Part shown: positions 36,318 to 44,673 of the stretch, piece after piece | Layout: the number at the start of each line of letters is the position of its first letter | Numbering within the stretch: the first letter of the stretch is position 1 | Assembly: GCF_003352465.1 (NCBI RefSeq) | Contig: NZ_CP031153.1 | Coordinates: 4,976,001-5,040,000 of the forward strand | Reading direction: 5' to 3' | Length of the DNA stretch: 64,000 nt | DNA from: Kordia sp. SMS9 | GTDB taxonomy: Bacteria > Bacteroidota > Bacteroidia > Flavobacteriales > Flavobacteriaceae | Made by a program: the position numbers and the translations under genes | The notes under the pieces: generated by a model | The model's input: the letters and a program-made list of their open reading frames with translations, nothing else | What the model was told of the DNA's origin: nothing | Database searches by the model: none

Positions 36318-36857
36318 CTACTTTTTTATGTGTTTTTTTAAATGTTCTCTCGCATGATACAAACGCGATTTGGCAGTTCCCACAGAGATTTTTAACGTTT
36401 TTGAAATATCTTTTAATGAAAGTTCATCTACGTAAAATAAGCGCACGACTTGCTGCTGTGAAACCGAAAGTTTGGCAATCGCTTCTTTGAGTTGCTGCTT
36501 TACCTGCGTTGTATCTGCTAACGGAATGTTTTGAATGGATGTAGTGACTTTATAATCGTTTTGTTGCTGCTGTTGCTTCACGATGCTACGCACATAATCA
36601 ATAGATTTTCGATGTACCATACGCAACGCCCAACTTTTGAAACGTGCCGGATTTTGTAAAGAAGCTACTTTGTCAATAATCAATTTCCAACTGTCTTGCG
36701 CAATGTCTTTGGCAACATCTGCATCTTTTACAATCCAATACGCGTGATTGCAAAATGTTTTATGAAATCGTTTCACCAAACTTGCCAATGCTTTTTCATT
36801 GCCTGCTAGATATTGTGAAACCAATTCGCCATCCGATATGTGCTCTTTTTTATGCAT
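36318..36857 (-). CDS. ECF-type RNA polymerase sigma factor
   Basis: 179 residues. Region 2 (about 25-90) has AYWIVKDADVAKDIAQDSWKL (residue order as in sigma-70 family, cut here to key parts), RFKSWALRMVHRKSIDYVR; region 4 (about 115-175) has the helix-turn-helix SLKDISKTLKISVGTAKSRLYHAREHLKKH. It carries no N-terminal region 1. It directs extracytoplasmic-function transcription, probably held in check by the downstream DUF6768 protein. A 9-bp inverted repeat lies directly upstream of its start. Confidence 0.9.
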   Translation of the reverse strand: MHKKEHISDGELVSQYLAGNEKALASLVKRFHKTFCNHAYWIVKDADVAKDIAQDSWKLIIDKVASLQNPARFKSWALRMVHRKSIDYVRSIVKQQQQQNDYKVTTSIQNIPLADTTQVKQQLKEAIAKLSVSQQQVVRLFYVDELSLKDISKTLKISVGTAKSRLYHAREHLKKHIKK

Positions 36858-36859
36858 AC

Positions 36860-36903
36860 AACCTTTCCGTATACACTAAGGACGTGAAAAATTGGGAAAG
36901 GTT
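36860..36903. promoter_or_regulatory. Inverted repeat directly upstream of the sigma factor start
   Basis: AACCTTTCC (36860-36868) and GGAAAGGTT (36895-36903) form a perfect 9-bp inverted repeat separated by 26 bases, ending two bases before the ATG codon of the sigma gene. It may be an autoregulatory operator or promoter element, or an mRNA hairpin close to the start codon. Confidence 0.45.
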
Positions 36904-37017
36904 CATTTTTTTTATTTTTTTTCTCTTTGGAGCTATCGAACAAAAGTGTCATGCTAAACTTGATTCATCACATAATTTTTACTGCGAGAAGTTTCTAACA
37001 TCTCCATACTCACAACT

Positions 37018-37050
37018 AAAAAAAGAGCTGTCTTTTTACAGACAACTCCT
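37018..37050 (-). terminator. Terminator of aceA
   Basis: On the minus strand GAGTTGTCT and AGACAGCTC pair with one unpaired A/C position, followed by seven Ts; about 120 bases beyond the aceA stop. Confidence 0.65.
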
Positions 37051-37172
37051 TTTCAAAAATCAATATAGTTATAGTTTGTGAAGCCTATTCAATTAATTCA
37101 ATAGTTCACAATGCTTTTGTAGCATCATATAAGATCTCGCGCTTTCGCGGAATTATTTTATTTAAGGTTGAA

Positions 37173-38450
37173 TTAAAACTGTGCAACCTCTGTACTATCT
37201 TTCATGGCAACTGTACTCGAAGCACCTGCCGTTACCGTATTTTGAACTGCATCAAAGTAAGTAGTACCCACAAAACCTTGATGTTTTACAGCGTTGAATC
37301 CTTGTTGTTGCAATGCAAATTCTCGCTCTTGCAATTCAGAATAGCCCGCCATTCCTCGTTCTTTGTATGCTTTCGATAATTCGAACATACTTGTGTTTAA
37401 GGCGTGGAAACCTGCCAATGTGATGAATTGAAATTTATACCCCATCGCCGCCAATTCTTCTCGGAATGTTTCCATTTCTGCCACACTTAATTTTGCTGCC
37501 CAATTGAATGACGGAGAACAGTTGTACGCCAGCATTTTTCCTGGATATTGCGCGTGAATCGCTTCTGCAAATTCTCTAGCATAGTCTAAATCAGGATTGG
37601 AAGTTTCCATCCAAATTAAATCTGCATACGGTGCATAACTCAATCCGCGTGCAATTCCTTGCTTGATACCATTGTTAACGTGAAAAAAGCCTTCATTCGT
37701 ACGTTCACCAGTCACAAATTTATGATCTCTTTCGTCAATATCACTTGTGAGTAGGTTTGCCGCGTCTGCATCTGTTCGTGCAATAATCAACGTTGGAACG
37801 CCCATCACGTCTGTTGCTAAACGTGCAGCCATAAGTTTGTTGATCGCTTCTTGCGTTGGCACTAAGACTTTTCCACCTAAGTGACCACATTTTTTAGCCG
37901 AACTGAGTTGATCTTCAAAGTGAACCGCTGCTGCACCCGCATCAATCATAGCTTTCATCAACTCAAACGCATTTAAGTTTCCTCCGAAACCTGCTTCTGC
38001 GTCTGCTATAATAGGCACTAAATAATCCAACTTGTTTTCAGATTCGTTGACACACTGAATTTGATCGCGACGCAACAACGCATTGTTGATACGCTTTACC
38101 ACTTGCGGAACACTGTTCGCAGGATATAATGATTGATCTGGATACATTTCGCCTGCCAAGTTTGCATCTGCCGCCACTTGCCATCCACTTAAATAAATAG
38201 CTTCTAAACCTGCTTCTACTTCTTGTACCGCTTGATTTCCTGTTAAAGCGCCCAAACCTGCTACAAAATCTTGATTGTTTAGTTTTGACCATAATTTTTC
38301 TGCACCCAAACGCGCAATGCTATGATCTATTTGATATGAACCTTGTAATTTTACAACTTCTTCGGCTGTGTAGGTGCGTTCTACACCTTTCCAACGTGGA
38401 TTTGTCGTCCAATCTGTGATTAATGCTTGAATTCTGTCTTGAGTTTTCAT
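37173..38450 (-). CDS. aceA: Isocitrate lyase
   Basis: Glyoxylate-shunt enzyme cleaving isocitrate into glyoxylate and succinate, needed for growth on acetate or fatty acids. 425 residues. The catalytic signature KKCGH contains C188; other conserved segments are PIIADAEAGFGG, MIDAGAAAVHFEDQ, and PTLIIARTDADAA. Malate synthase lies 136 bases upstream on the same strand and the shunt regulator is divergent beyond it, so the operon order is aceB-aceA. The spacer contains a strong hairpin and two short repeats. Confidence 0.96.
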   Translation of the reverse strand: MKTQDRIQALITDWTTNPRWKGVERTYTAEEVVKLQGSYQIDHSIARLGAEKLWSKLNNQDFVAGLGALTGNQAVQEVEAGLEAIYLSGWQVAADANLAGEMYPDQSLYPANSVPQVVKRINNALLRRDQIQCVNESENKLDYLVPIIADAEAGFGGNLNAFELMKAMIDAGAAAVHFEDQLSSAKKCGHLGGKVLVPTQEAINKLMAARLATDVMGVPTLIIARTDADAANLLTSDIDERDHKFVTGERTNEGFFHVNNGIKQGIARGLSYAPYADLIWMETSNPDLDYAREFAEAIHAQYPGKMLAYNCSPSFNWAAKLSVAEMETFREELAAMGYKFQFITLAGFHALNTSMFELSKAYKERGMAGYSELQEREFALQQQGFNAVKHQGFVGTTYFDAVQNTVTAGASSTVAMKDSTEVAQF

Positions 38451-38484
38451 AAATTTGTATACTATTATTAGAATTTATAATTAG

Positions 38485-38522
38485 ATCCTGTTGATTGTTG
38501 CCGCAATCGCAGGATTTTTTTT
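38485..38522 (+). terminator. Strong hairpin in the aceB-aceA spacer
   Basis: ATCCTG and CAGGAT enclose a second stem GATTG/CAATC with a six-base loop; eight Ts follow on the plus strand. No plus-strand gene precedes it, so it could end an aceA antisense transcript, or act on the minus strand as a hairpin in the intercistronic part of the aceB-aceA mRNA. Confidence 0.45.
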
Positions 38523-38585
38523 ACACTGAACTTGTCGAAGTGTTTGTTATTTGTTATTTCGTTTACACTGAGCGGAGTCGAAGTC
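38521..38585. repeat. Two related short repeats downstream of aceB
   Basis: TTACACTGAACTTGTCGAAG (38521-38540) and TTACACTGAGCGGAGTCGAA (38563-38582) are variants of the same element; reverse-complement relatives are at 57555-57575 (GACTTCGACTAAGCTCAG). The second copy ends exactly at the aceB stop codon. Confidence 0.55.
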
Positions 38586-40184
38586 TTAAATATGTAAATA
38601 TGCTGGAAGCGTTAAAAATTCTTCAAATTCGTCTGCCGTTACCAGTTTTTTAAAGAGAGCAATTGCCAAACTGAATTTGGTTTGTGGCATGTTTTCTTCG
38701 CCCACTTCCGTGATCAATTTTTCAACTTCATCATCAAAGATGTCTGTAAACAATGTTTTGTCAAACGTGCGTCCATCTTGAAGCGTCACTTCGTTTTTGA
38801 GCCATTGCCACACTTGTGTTCGAGATATTTCCGCCGTAGCGGCATCTTCCATTAAATTGTATAAAGCAACTGCTCCATATCCGCGCAACCACGCTTCAAT
38901 GTATAAGATTCCAACGTTGATGTTTTTTCGAATTCCCGCTTCTGTCACGGTTCCTTTGGGGATTTCTACCAAGTCTTTTTCTGTAATGTTGATATCGTTT
39001 CGCGAAACGTGTAATTGATTTGCCGTTGGCATGTGTGTGTCAAATTCGTTCATTGCAACGACAACCAATGCTGGATGTGCTACCCACGTACCATCATGTC
39101 CGTTTTGTACTTCGCGTTCTTTGTCTTTTCGTACTTTTTCTAAGGCGGCATCGTTGGCGTGTTTGTTGTTTTTGATCGGAATTTGTGCCGCCATTCCGCC
39201 AATAGCCAAGATGCCACGTTTGTGACAACGCTGAATCACCAATTTTGAATATGCATCCATAAAAGGCGTTGTCATCGTGACTTGATCTCTGTTGGGCACG
39301 ACAAAATTTGGATGGTTTCTAAATTTTTTGATGTATGAGAAAATGTAATCCCAACGACCGCAATTGAGTCCGACAATATGATCTTTGAGTTCGTAAATGA
39401 TTTCGTCTAATTGAAAACTTGCCGTGATTGTTTCTACTAAAACCGTTGCTTTGAATGTTCCAACTGGTACTTCGAGATAGTTTTCTGCAAACGCAAATAT
39501 TTCATCCCACAAACGCGCTTCTAAATAGTGTTCTAGTTTCGGTAAGTAAAAATACGGTGCGGTATTGTTTTCTAACATGATGTTAGTGTTGTGGAACACA
39601 TATAATCCAAAATCGACCAAACTTCCGGAAGCTTCTTCATCATTTATTAGAAGATGTCGTTCATTTAAATGTAAACCTCTTGGGCGAACTAATAACACAG
39701 CAGTTTCTTTATTTAATTGATAGAATTTGTTGCGTTTGGTATCGTGCAGAGCGATTGTTTTTTTGTTGGCATCGAGTAGATTTTGTTGTCCTTCGATCGT
39801 GTTTTTCCAACTTGGTGCATTGCTGTCTTCCAAATCGGCCATGAAGGTTTTTGCGCCAGAGTTGAGTGCGTTGATGATCATTTTTCGATCTACCGGACCT
39901 GTGATTTCTACACGTCGGTCTTGCAAATCGTGTGGAATATTATTGGCTTTCCACTCGCCTTCTCTGATTTCTTTGGTTTCTGGTGGAAATTCAGGAAACT
40001 TTCCTGCATCAAATACGTTTTGTTGCTGTTTTCGCCTTTCTAATACTTGCAAACGTTTGGCATTAAACTGTTCATGCAAAGCGGTAATGAATTGCAAAGC
40101 TTCATCATTTAGGATCTCTGGATAGTAATTTTTCACTTCGTTAGCGAACTGAATTTTAGACTGTTGTAATAAAGTTTCTTCCAT
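38586..40184 (-). CDS. aceB: Malate synthase A
   Basis: Second glyoxylate-shunt enzyme, condensing glyoxylate and acetyl-CoA to malate; cytoplasmic. 532 residues, the length of malate synthase A. Motifs include FMADLEDSNAPSW, LLVRPRGLHLNERH, LVETITASFQLDEIIYEL, LNCGRWDYIFSYIKK and the C-terminal catalytic-Asp segment GYGAVALYNLMEDAATAEISR (contains the MEDAATAE signature). First gene of aceB-aceA; the 116-base region to the divergent regulator holds a palindromic operator overlapping the likely aceB promoter. Confidence 0.96.
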   Translation of the reverse strand: MEETLLQQSKIQFANEVKNYYPEILNDEALQFITALHEQFNAKRLQVLERRKQQQNVFDAGKFPEFPPETKEIREGEWKANNIPHDLQDRRVEITGPVDRKMIINALNSGAKTFMADLEDSNAPSWKNTIEGQQNLLDANKKTIALHDTKRNKFYQLNKETAVLLVRPRGLHLNERHLLINDEEASGSLVDFGLYVFHNTNIMLENNTAPYFYLPKLEHYLEARLWDEIFAFAENYLEVPVGTFKATVLVETITASFQLDEIIYELKDHIVGLNCGRWDYIFSYIKKFRNHPNFVVPNRDQVTMTTPFMDAYSKLVIQRCHKRGILAIGGMAAQIPIKNNKHANDAALEKVRKDKEREVQNGHDGTWVAHPALVVVAMNEFDTHMPTANQLHVSRNDINITEKDLVEIPKGTVTEAGIRKNINVGILYIEAWLRGYGAVALYNLMEDAATAEISRTQVWQWLKNEVTLQDGRTFDKTLFTDIFDDEVEKLITEVGEENMPQTKFSLAIALFKKLVTADEFEEFLTLPAYLHI

Positions 40185-40228
40185 GACTGATAATTTTATG
40201 AAGCAATAATACTACTTTTTTTTAAATT

Positions 40229-40278
40229 TAGCGAACGTTCGCTATATTATTTTTATTCGCTAAAAATTTAAAGTTCGC
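40229..40278. promoter_or_regulatory. Operator cluster between aceB and its divergent regulator
   Basis: A perfect 16-base palindrome TAGCGAACGTTCGCTA (40229-40244) is followed by two further TTCGCWA half sites at about 17-base spacing (TTCGCTA at 40256-40262, TTCGCAA at 40274-40280). The last lies in AAAGTTCGCAAA, close to the AAAGTTTGCAAA-type site I recall for RamB in Corynebacterium. The palindrome is 45-60 bases before the aceB start and beside a near-consensus -7 box (TAAATTTA) on that strand. Confidence 0.6.
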
Positions 40279-40287
40279 AAATTATAC

Positions 40288-40295
40288 TATATTTG
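40288..40295 (+). promoter_or_regulatory. Promoter -7 box of the regulator gene
   Basis: TATATTTG matches TAnnTTTG only five bases before the ATG at 40301. If used, transcription would start at or within a few bases of the start codon, giving a leaderless mRNA. Confidence 0.5.
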
Positions 40296-40300
40296 TTTTT

Positions 40301-41776
40301 ATGGAAGAAGAATACATTAAACTTATTTTTGGCTTGAAATTGAAGCAGATTCGTACGGAGAAAAACCTCTCTTTGTTTGGCTTGTCAAAGCTTACAGGAT
40401 TATCGAAATCGTATTTGAACGAGATTGAAAAAGGTAAAAAATTCCCAAAAACGGATAAGATTGTCGTGCTTGCTGAAAAGTTGGAAGTTCCGTACGATCA
40501 AATGGTTTCGTTGAAGTTGGACAAGAATTTGGCTCCTGTCGGCGAGATTTTACAGTCCAAAATTTTAAAAGAGATTCCACTTGAATTGTTTGGCATTCAA
40601 GAAAGTACGTTGATTGACATTGTGGCAAATGCGCCTGTAAAAGTAAACGCGTTTATTAGCACGATTATTGAAATTGCGCAGCATTATAGTTTTAGTCGCG
40701 AAAGTTTTTATTTGGCTTCTGTACGATCGTTTCAAGAAGCAAATAATAATTATTTTGACGATTTGGAACAACATGTGTTGGCGTTTTCCAAAACTTACCA
40801 AGTCGATTTGAGTCAAAAAGTTTCTTCTCAGGAATTGGAAGACATTTTAGTGGAAGAGTTCGCGTATACAATTAATACTGAAGAACTCATGAAACATCAT
40901 GAATTGGGGAATTTACGTTCTATTTTTGTTCCGAAAACCAAAACATTGTTGCTTTCCAATCGCATTGATGATGCACAACGCACCTTTATTTATGCGAAAG
41001 AATTGGCGTATCATTTTCTAGCAATTACAGATCGTTTGTACACATTTTCGTGGATTGCCTTTGAAAATTTTGATCAAGTGTTGCATAATTTTTACGCTTC
41101 GTATTTTGCGGGTGCTTTGATGATTCCGCGTGCTTCTTTGACAACTCAATTGAAAGCATTGTTTGAAAAAGAGACGTTTCAAAAAGAAATCTTTTTACAA
41201 TTGATCGGCAGTTTTAATGCGTCTCCTGAATCTTTCTACCAACGATTGACCAATATTTTACCCAAAGATTTTAATATTCAGAACTTGTTCTTTTTACGCT
41301 TCACACATCAAGCAAATTCAGATAAATTTTATCTTACCAAAGAGTTACACTTGTCACATCAACATTCGCCACACGCCAATGAAACCAATGAACATTATTG
41401 TCGTCGTTGGGTTTCGCTGAATGTTTTGGAAACGATAAAAAATAGTGATTCAACACATGTGTTTGATTTGCAAATTTCACATTATCCAGAAGATAACATG
41501 CGTTATTTGGTATTATCTTCTGCTACGAAAGATCCTTTTAACAAAGATCAATATCGTAGTATTAGCGTGGGATTGTTGATCAACAAGCAACTGAAGAAGA
41601 AGATTTCTTTCTTAGAAGATGCCAACATTCAAACTAAAAAAGTAGGTGTGACTTGCGAACGTTGTGCGATTGTAGATTGTGAAGTCCGAAAAGTAGCGCC
41701 TACTATTTTACAAAAACAGCAACGTGATGACAGGACTTCGGCGGTTGTGAAGGAATTGATGGGGAAGTTTGGGTGA
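40301..41776 (+). CDS. RamB/ScfR-like XRE transcriptional regulator of the glyoxylate shunt
   Basis: 491 residues. An N-terminal XRE helix-turn-helix (about 8-70, LKQIRTEKNLSLFGLSKLTGLSKSYLNEIEKG in shortened form) is followed by a degenerate IrrE-like peptidase fold in which the HExxH position reads AKELAYH, so it is not a protease. The C-terminal half belongs to the short-chain fatty-acyl regulator family, with a Cys cluster (CERCAIVDCEVRK) near residue 450. Relatives (RamB, ScfR) sense acyl-CoA status and control acetate genes. Divergent position from aceB and shared operators support direct control of aceB-aceA and autoregulation. Confidence 0.88.
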   Translation: MEEEYIKLIFGLKLKQIRTEKNLSLFGLSKLTGLSKSYLNEIEKGKKFPKTDKIVVLAEKLEVPYDQMVSLKLDKNLAPVGEILQSKILKEIPLELFGIQESTLIDIVANAPVKVNAFISTIIEIAQHYSFSRESFYLASVRSFQEANNNYFDDLEQHVLAFSKTYQVDLSQKVSSQELEDILVEEFAYTINTEELMKHHELGNLRSIFVPKTKTLLLSNRIDDAQRTFIYAKELAYHFLAITDRLYTFSWIAFENFDQVLHNFYASYFAGALMIPRASLTTQLKALFEKETFQKEIFLQLIGSFNASPESFYQRLTNILPKDFNIQNLFFLRFTHQANSDKFYLTKELHLSHQHSPHANETNEHYCRRWVSLNVLETIKNSDSTHVFDLQISHYPEDNMRYLVLSSATKDPFNKDQYRSISVGLLINKQLKKKISFLEDANIQTKKVGVTCERCAIVDCEVRKVAPTILQKQQRDDRTSAVVKELMGKFG

Positions 41777-41808
41777 TTGGGGTTTTGTAATTTTCTGGAA
41801 TTACTGTA

Positions 41809-42102
41809 TTAATCCCATCGGTTGAAGACTACGTTGATATGGTCTACCATATCACGCATGAGGTAGAAAAAACCAGCCTGTTCTGTTTCTACGTAGCATA
41901 CTTCGGTGGTGTCATTGGTCTCATCAATTGCCTTACACGCATATTTTGTAAAAATAACTTTATTGACATCGCCGTGATATTTCATTTCTTTTAGTGATTC
42001 TTTGATAATTAGCTGTGCATAATCTTCACTCCAGCCATTATAATTATTTGGATGCGATGAAAATCTGTCTTCTAAGAATGTAATTGTTTTTGTATCTCCC
42101 AT
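41809..42102 (-). CDS. Hypothetical protein, 97 aa
   Basis: Small soluble acidic protein without signal peptide, with two Cys (KYACKAID, EVCYVETE) and many aromatic residues (NNYNGWSEDYAQ, GFFYLMRDMVDHINVVFNRW). The family is not recognised. It is convergent with the regulator gene and alone on its strand; confidence that it is real rests on its protein-like composition. Confidence 0.6.
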   Translation of the reverse strand: MGDTKTITFLEDRFSSHPNNYNGWSEDYAQLIIKESLKEMKYHGDVNKVIFTKYACKAIDETNDTTEVCYVETEQAGFFYLMRDMVDHINVVFNRWD

Positions 42103-42299
42103 GATAAGTTCATTTTTATAAAGTTAGTGTTTTGTAGGAACTATTTTCTTGAAATGAAAAATAATTTTTCTTTTCAAAATACACAATATAAACTGAGGTG
42201 TTTAAATTTTATAAAATAACAATGCAATGTGCAAAGAGCAACTATTGTAAATGAGTTGATGGAAATTTAGACAGTTTGTAGGTTTTGGTTGTTAGAAAA

Positions 42300-43061
42300 T
42301 CATTTTTTTCTTTTCAATTTCAACTCAAACTTATCTTTTTCTATTTTTAAATTCACTTCATCGTAATCTTTTAATAATTTCACAAACGATTTAGGTAAAT
42401 TTGGCACTTCGCTTTCTACTAATTTTTGGTCATCATTCCCTTTAGCTTTACTATGCCAATGACTTATTATCCCCAAACCATACTCTAACAAATCTTTAGC
42501 AACTGGCATTTCTTGCATCAAGAAAATAGCTAAAATACTTGATACATCAATTAGACTTTCAATACTATTAGTAGACCTAATCCATTCGATTTCTAGTAAA
42601 GAATTGTTATATTCTTGAATTAGCCACTCGTAGAATTCAAAGTATCTTGTATTCATATTGAATTGACTAGAAGCATGTTTTTTCGCTCTTAAATATTCAT
42701 TTAGTTGTATTTCTTTTTCTTTTAAAAAACTATTCCTAAATCTGTAATTATCTGAATAAAAGTAATCTATTCCAAAATATTCTTGTACAAAGCGTTCAAC
42801 CAATCCATCTTTTCTTTCGTAATCAAAAATTTTACTATCATAAATCACTTCTTCAATTTTTATATCACTCTTTTCAATAATAAATTTTTTAAAGGAAAAC
42901 ATAATTTGATCCAATTTTTCTTTAATTAAAGGATCTGCTTCTGCATTCTTTCTCAACATATTCAATCCGCCTAGAAAAATTGCACTCTCAATAATTGAAC
43001 TTAACATTCCTAACTCACGCAATGATAAATTTTCACCTCCTGCATACAGTTTTATCTTCAT
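42300..43061 (-). CDS. Hypothetical protein, 253 aa
   Basis: Soluble, largely helical, with no signal peptide. Recognisable segments are GGENLSLRELGMLSSIIESA at the start, a Tyr-rich middle (YFGIDYFYSDNYRF, NTRYFEFYEWLIQEYNNS) and a basic C-terminus (KFELKLKRKK). I do not recognise the family. AT content is a little higher than in the flanking housekeeping genes, as for other accessory genes in the window. Confidence 0.65.
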   Translation of the reverse strand: MKIKLYAGGENLSLRELGMLSSIIESAIFLGGLNMLRKNAEADPLIKEKLDQIMFSFKKFIIEKSDIKIEEVIYDSKIFDYERKDGLVERFVQEYFGIDYFYSDNYRFRNSFLKEKEIQLNEYLRAKKHASSQFNMNTRYFEFYEWLIQEYNNSLLEIEWIRSTNSIESLIDVSSILAIFLMQEMPVAKDLLEYGLGIISHWHSKAKGNDDQKLVESEVPNLPKSFVKLLKDYDEVNLKIEKDKFELKLKRKK

Positions 43062-43228
43062 TTTTATCTCGAAATTATTTATTTAAAGATATTATATAAC
43101 TATTTATTAAACAATAATATCAGAAAATAAACAACTCAAACACTCATCTACTCACCTGCTACAACAAAACTTTTCACACTTTTTTAAATATTGCGCCCAT
43201 AAATTATCTATATATTTACCGCTATTGT

Positions 43229-43236
43229 TATTTTTG
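43229..43236 (+). promoter_or_regulatory. Putative -7 box of rlmD
   Basis: TATTTTTG fits TAnnTTTG, four bases before the ATG. As for the shunt regulator, this spacing would give a leaderless transcript. Confidence 0.4.
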
Positions 43237-43240
43237 CCGC

Positions 43241-44653
43241 ATGGGAAGAAAGAATCGTAAGAAAGTGTTTGAAAATGTAACCGTGGTTGATACGGCTACG
43301 AAAGGGAAAACAGTTGCCAAAACGGAAGGTGGAAATGTCATATTTTTACCAAATGCCGTGCCTGGTGATGTGGTTGATATTCAAACCTATAAGAAGCGAA
43401 AAGCCTATTATGAAGGGAAAGCGGTAAAGTTTCACTCACTTTCTGAGAAACGTACCGAACCTGTTTGTGAACATTTTGGTACTTGTGGCGGCTGTAAGTG
43501 GCAACACATGGCGTACGAACATCAGTTGTTTTACAAGCAGAAAGAAGTGTTGAATAATTTAACACGCATTGGAAAGGTGGAATTGCCAGAGTTAACACCG
43601 ATTTTAGGAAGTGCGGAACAATATTTCTACCGAAACAAAATGGAGTTTTCATTTTCCGACAGTCGTTGGTTGACACAGGAAGAAGTAGATTCGCAAGAAG
43701 ATTTAGGCGATAGAAATGCGCTCGGTTTTCATATTCCTGGCATGTGGGACAAGATTTTGGATGTGAAGAAATGTCACTTGCAAGCAGATCCGTCGAACGC
43801 CATTCGCAATGCAATCAAACAGTTTGCGACTGAAAATGATTTGCCGTTTTTTAACACACGCCATCAAACTGGATTGTTGCGTACGTTAATGATTCGTACC
43901 TCATCCATTGGAGAAGTAATGGTGTTGGTTCAATTCTACAAAGAAGACAAAGAAAAACGCGAATTGCTATTAAAGTATGTACAAGAGACGTTTCCTGAAA
44001 TTACTTCGTTATTGTACGTAATTAACGGAAAAGGAAATGATACGATTTACGATCAAGAAGTGATTTGCTATCACGGACGCGATCATATTTTTGAGGAAAT
44101 GGAAGGTTTGAAATTTAAGATCAATGCCAAATCGTTCTATCAAACAAATTCCGATCAAGCATACGAATTGTACAAAATTACACGCGATTTTGCAGGTTTA
44201 GCAGGTGATGAATTGGTGTACGATTTATACACTGGAACGGGAACCATCGCACAATTTGTTTCCAAAAAAGCAAAAAAAGTGATTGGTGTAGAATCGGTGC
44301 CTGAAGCGATTGCTGCGGCGAAAGAGAATGCAGCATTCAACAATATTTCGAATACGGAGTTTTTTGTCGGCGACATGAAAAAGGTGTTTAATGCCGAATT
44401 TATCAATGCGCATGGAATTCCAGATGTAATTATTACCGATCCGCCACGTGATGGCATGCACAGCGATGTTGTACAGCAAATTTTAAACATTGCACCTAAA
44501 AAAGTGGTTTATGTAAGTTGCAACAGTGCTACACAAGCGCGTGATTTGGCTTTGATGGACGCCACATATAAAGTAACCAAAGTACAAGCGGTAGACATGT
44601 TTCCGCAAACGCATCATATTGAAAATGTGGTACTTTTGGAAAAGAGAAGTTAA
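43241..44653 (+). CDS. rlmD: 23S rRNA (uracil-5-)-methyltransferase RlmD/RumA family
   Basis: 470 residues. An N-terminal TRAM domain (about 8-65, FENVTVVDTATKGKTVAK) is followed by the Fe-S cluster Cys motif (CEHFGTCGGCKWQ), a SAM-dependent methyltransferase core (YDLYTGTGTIAQF, VIITDPPRDG) and the nucleophile loop VVYVSCNSATQARDL. It methylates uridine C5 in 23S rRNA (U1939 or U747 type). DUF6452 and DUF6048 genes follow on the same strand, a conserved flavobacterial order. Confidence 0.94.
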   Translation: MGRKNRKKVFENVTVVDTATKGKTVAKTEGGNVIFLPNAVPGDVVDIQTYKKRKAYYEGKAVKFHSLSEKRTEPVCEHFGTCGGCKWQHMAYEHQLFYKQKEVLNNLTRIGKVELPELTPILGSAEQYFYRNKMEFSFSDSRWLTQEEVDSQEDLGDRNALGFHIPGMWDKILDVKKCHLQADPSNAIRNAIKQFATENDLPFFNTRHQTGLLRTLMIRTSSIGEVMVLVQFYKEDKEKRELLLKYVQETFPEITSLLYVINGKGNDTIYDQEVICYHGRDHIFEEMEGLKFKINAKSFYQTNSDQAYELYKITRDFAGLAGDELVYDLYTGTGTIAQFVSKKAKKVIGVESVPEAIAAAKENAAFNNISNTEFFVGDMKKVFNAEFINAHGIPDVIITDPPRDGMHSDVVQQILNIAPKKVVYVSCNSATQARDLALMDATYKVTKVQAVDMFPQTHHIENVVLLEKRS

Positions 44654-44673
44654 CGAAAAAGTAAAATATACAG

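Larger units (their letters stand above)
36858..37172. other. Intergenic region between sigma factor and aceA
   Basis: 315 bases. It contains the inverted repeat upstream of the sigma gene (36860-36903), the aceA terminator (37018-37050), and a short CGCGCTTTCGCG hairpin near 37137-37148 just after the aceA stop. No gene was found. Confidence 0.55.

Noticed and set aside
43338..43814. 158-residue minus-strand frame inside rlmD.
   Set aside because: It is fully contained in a well-supported gene on the other strand and shows no recognisable domain.
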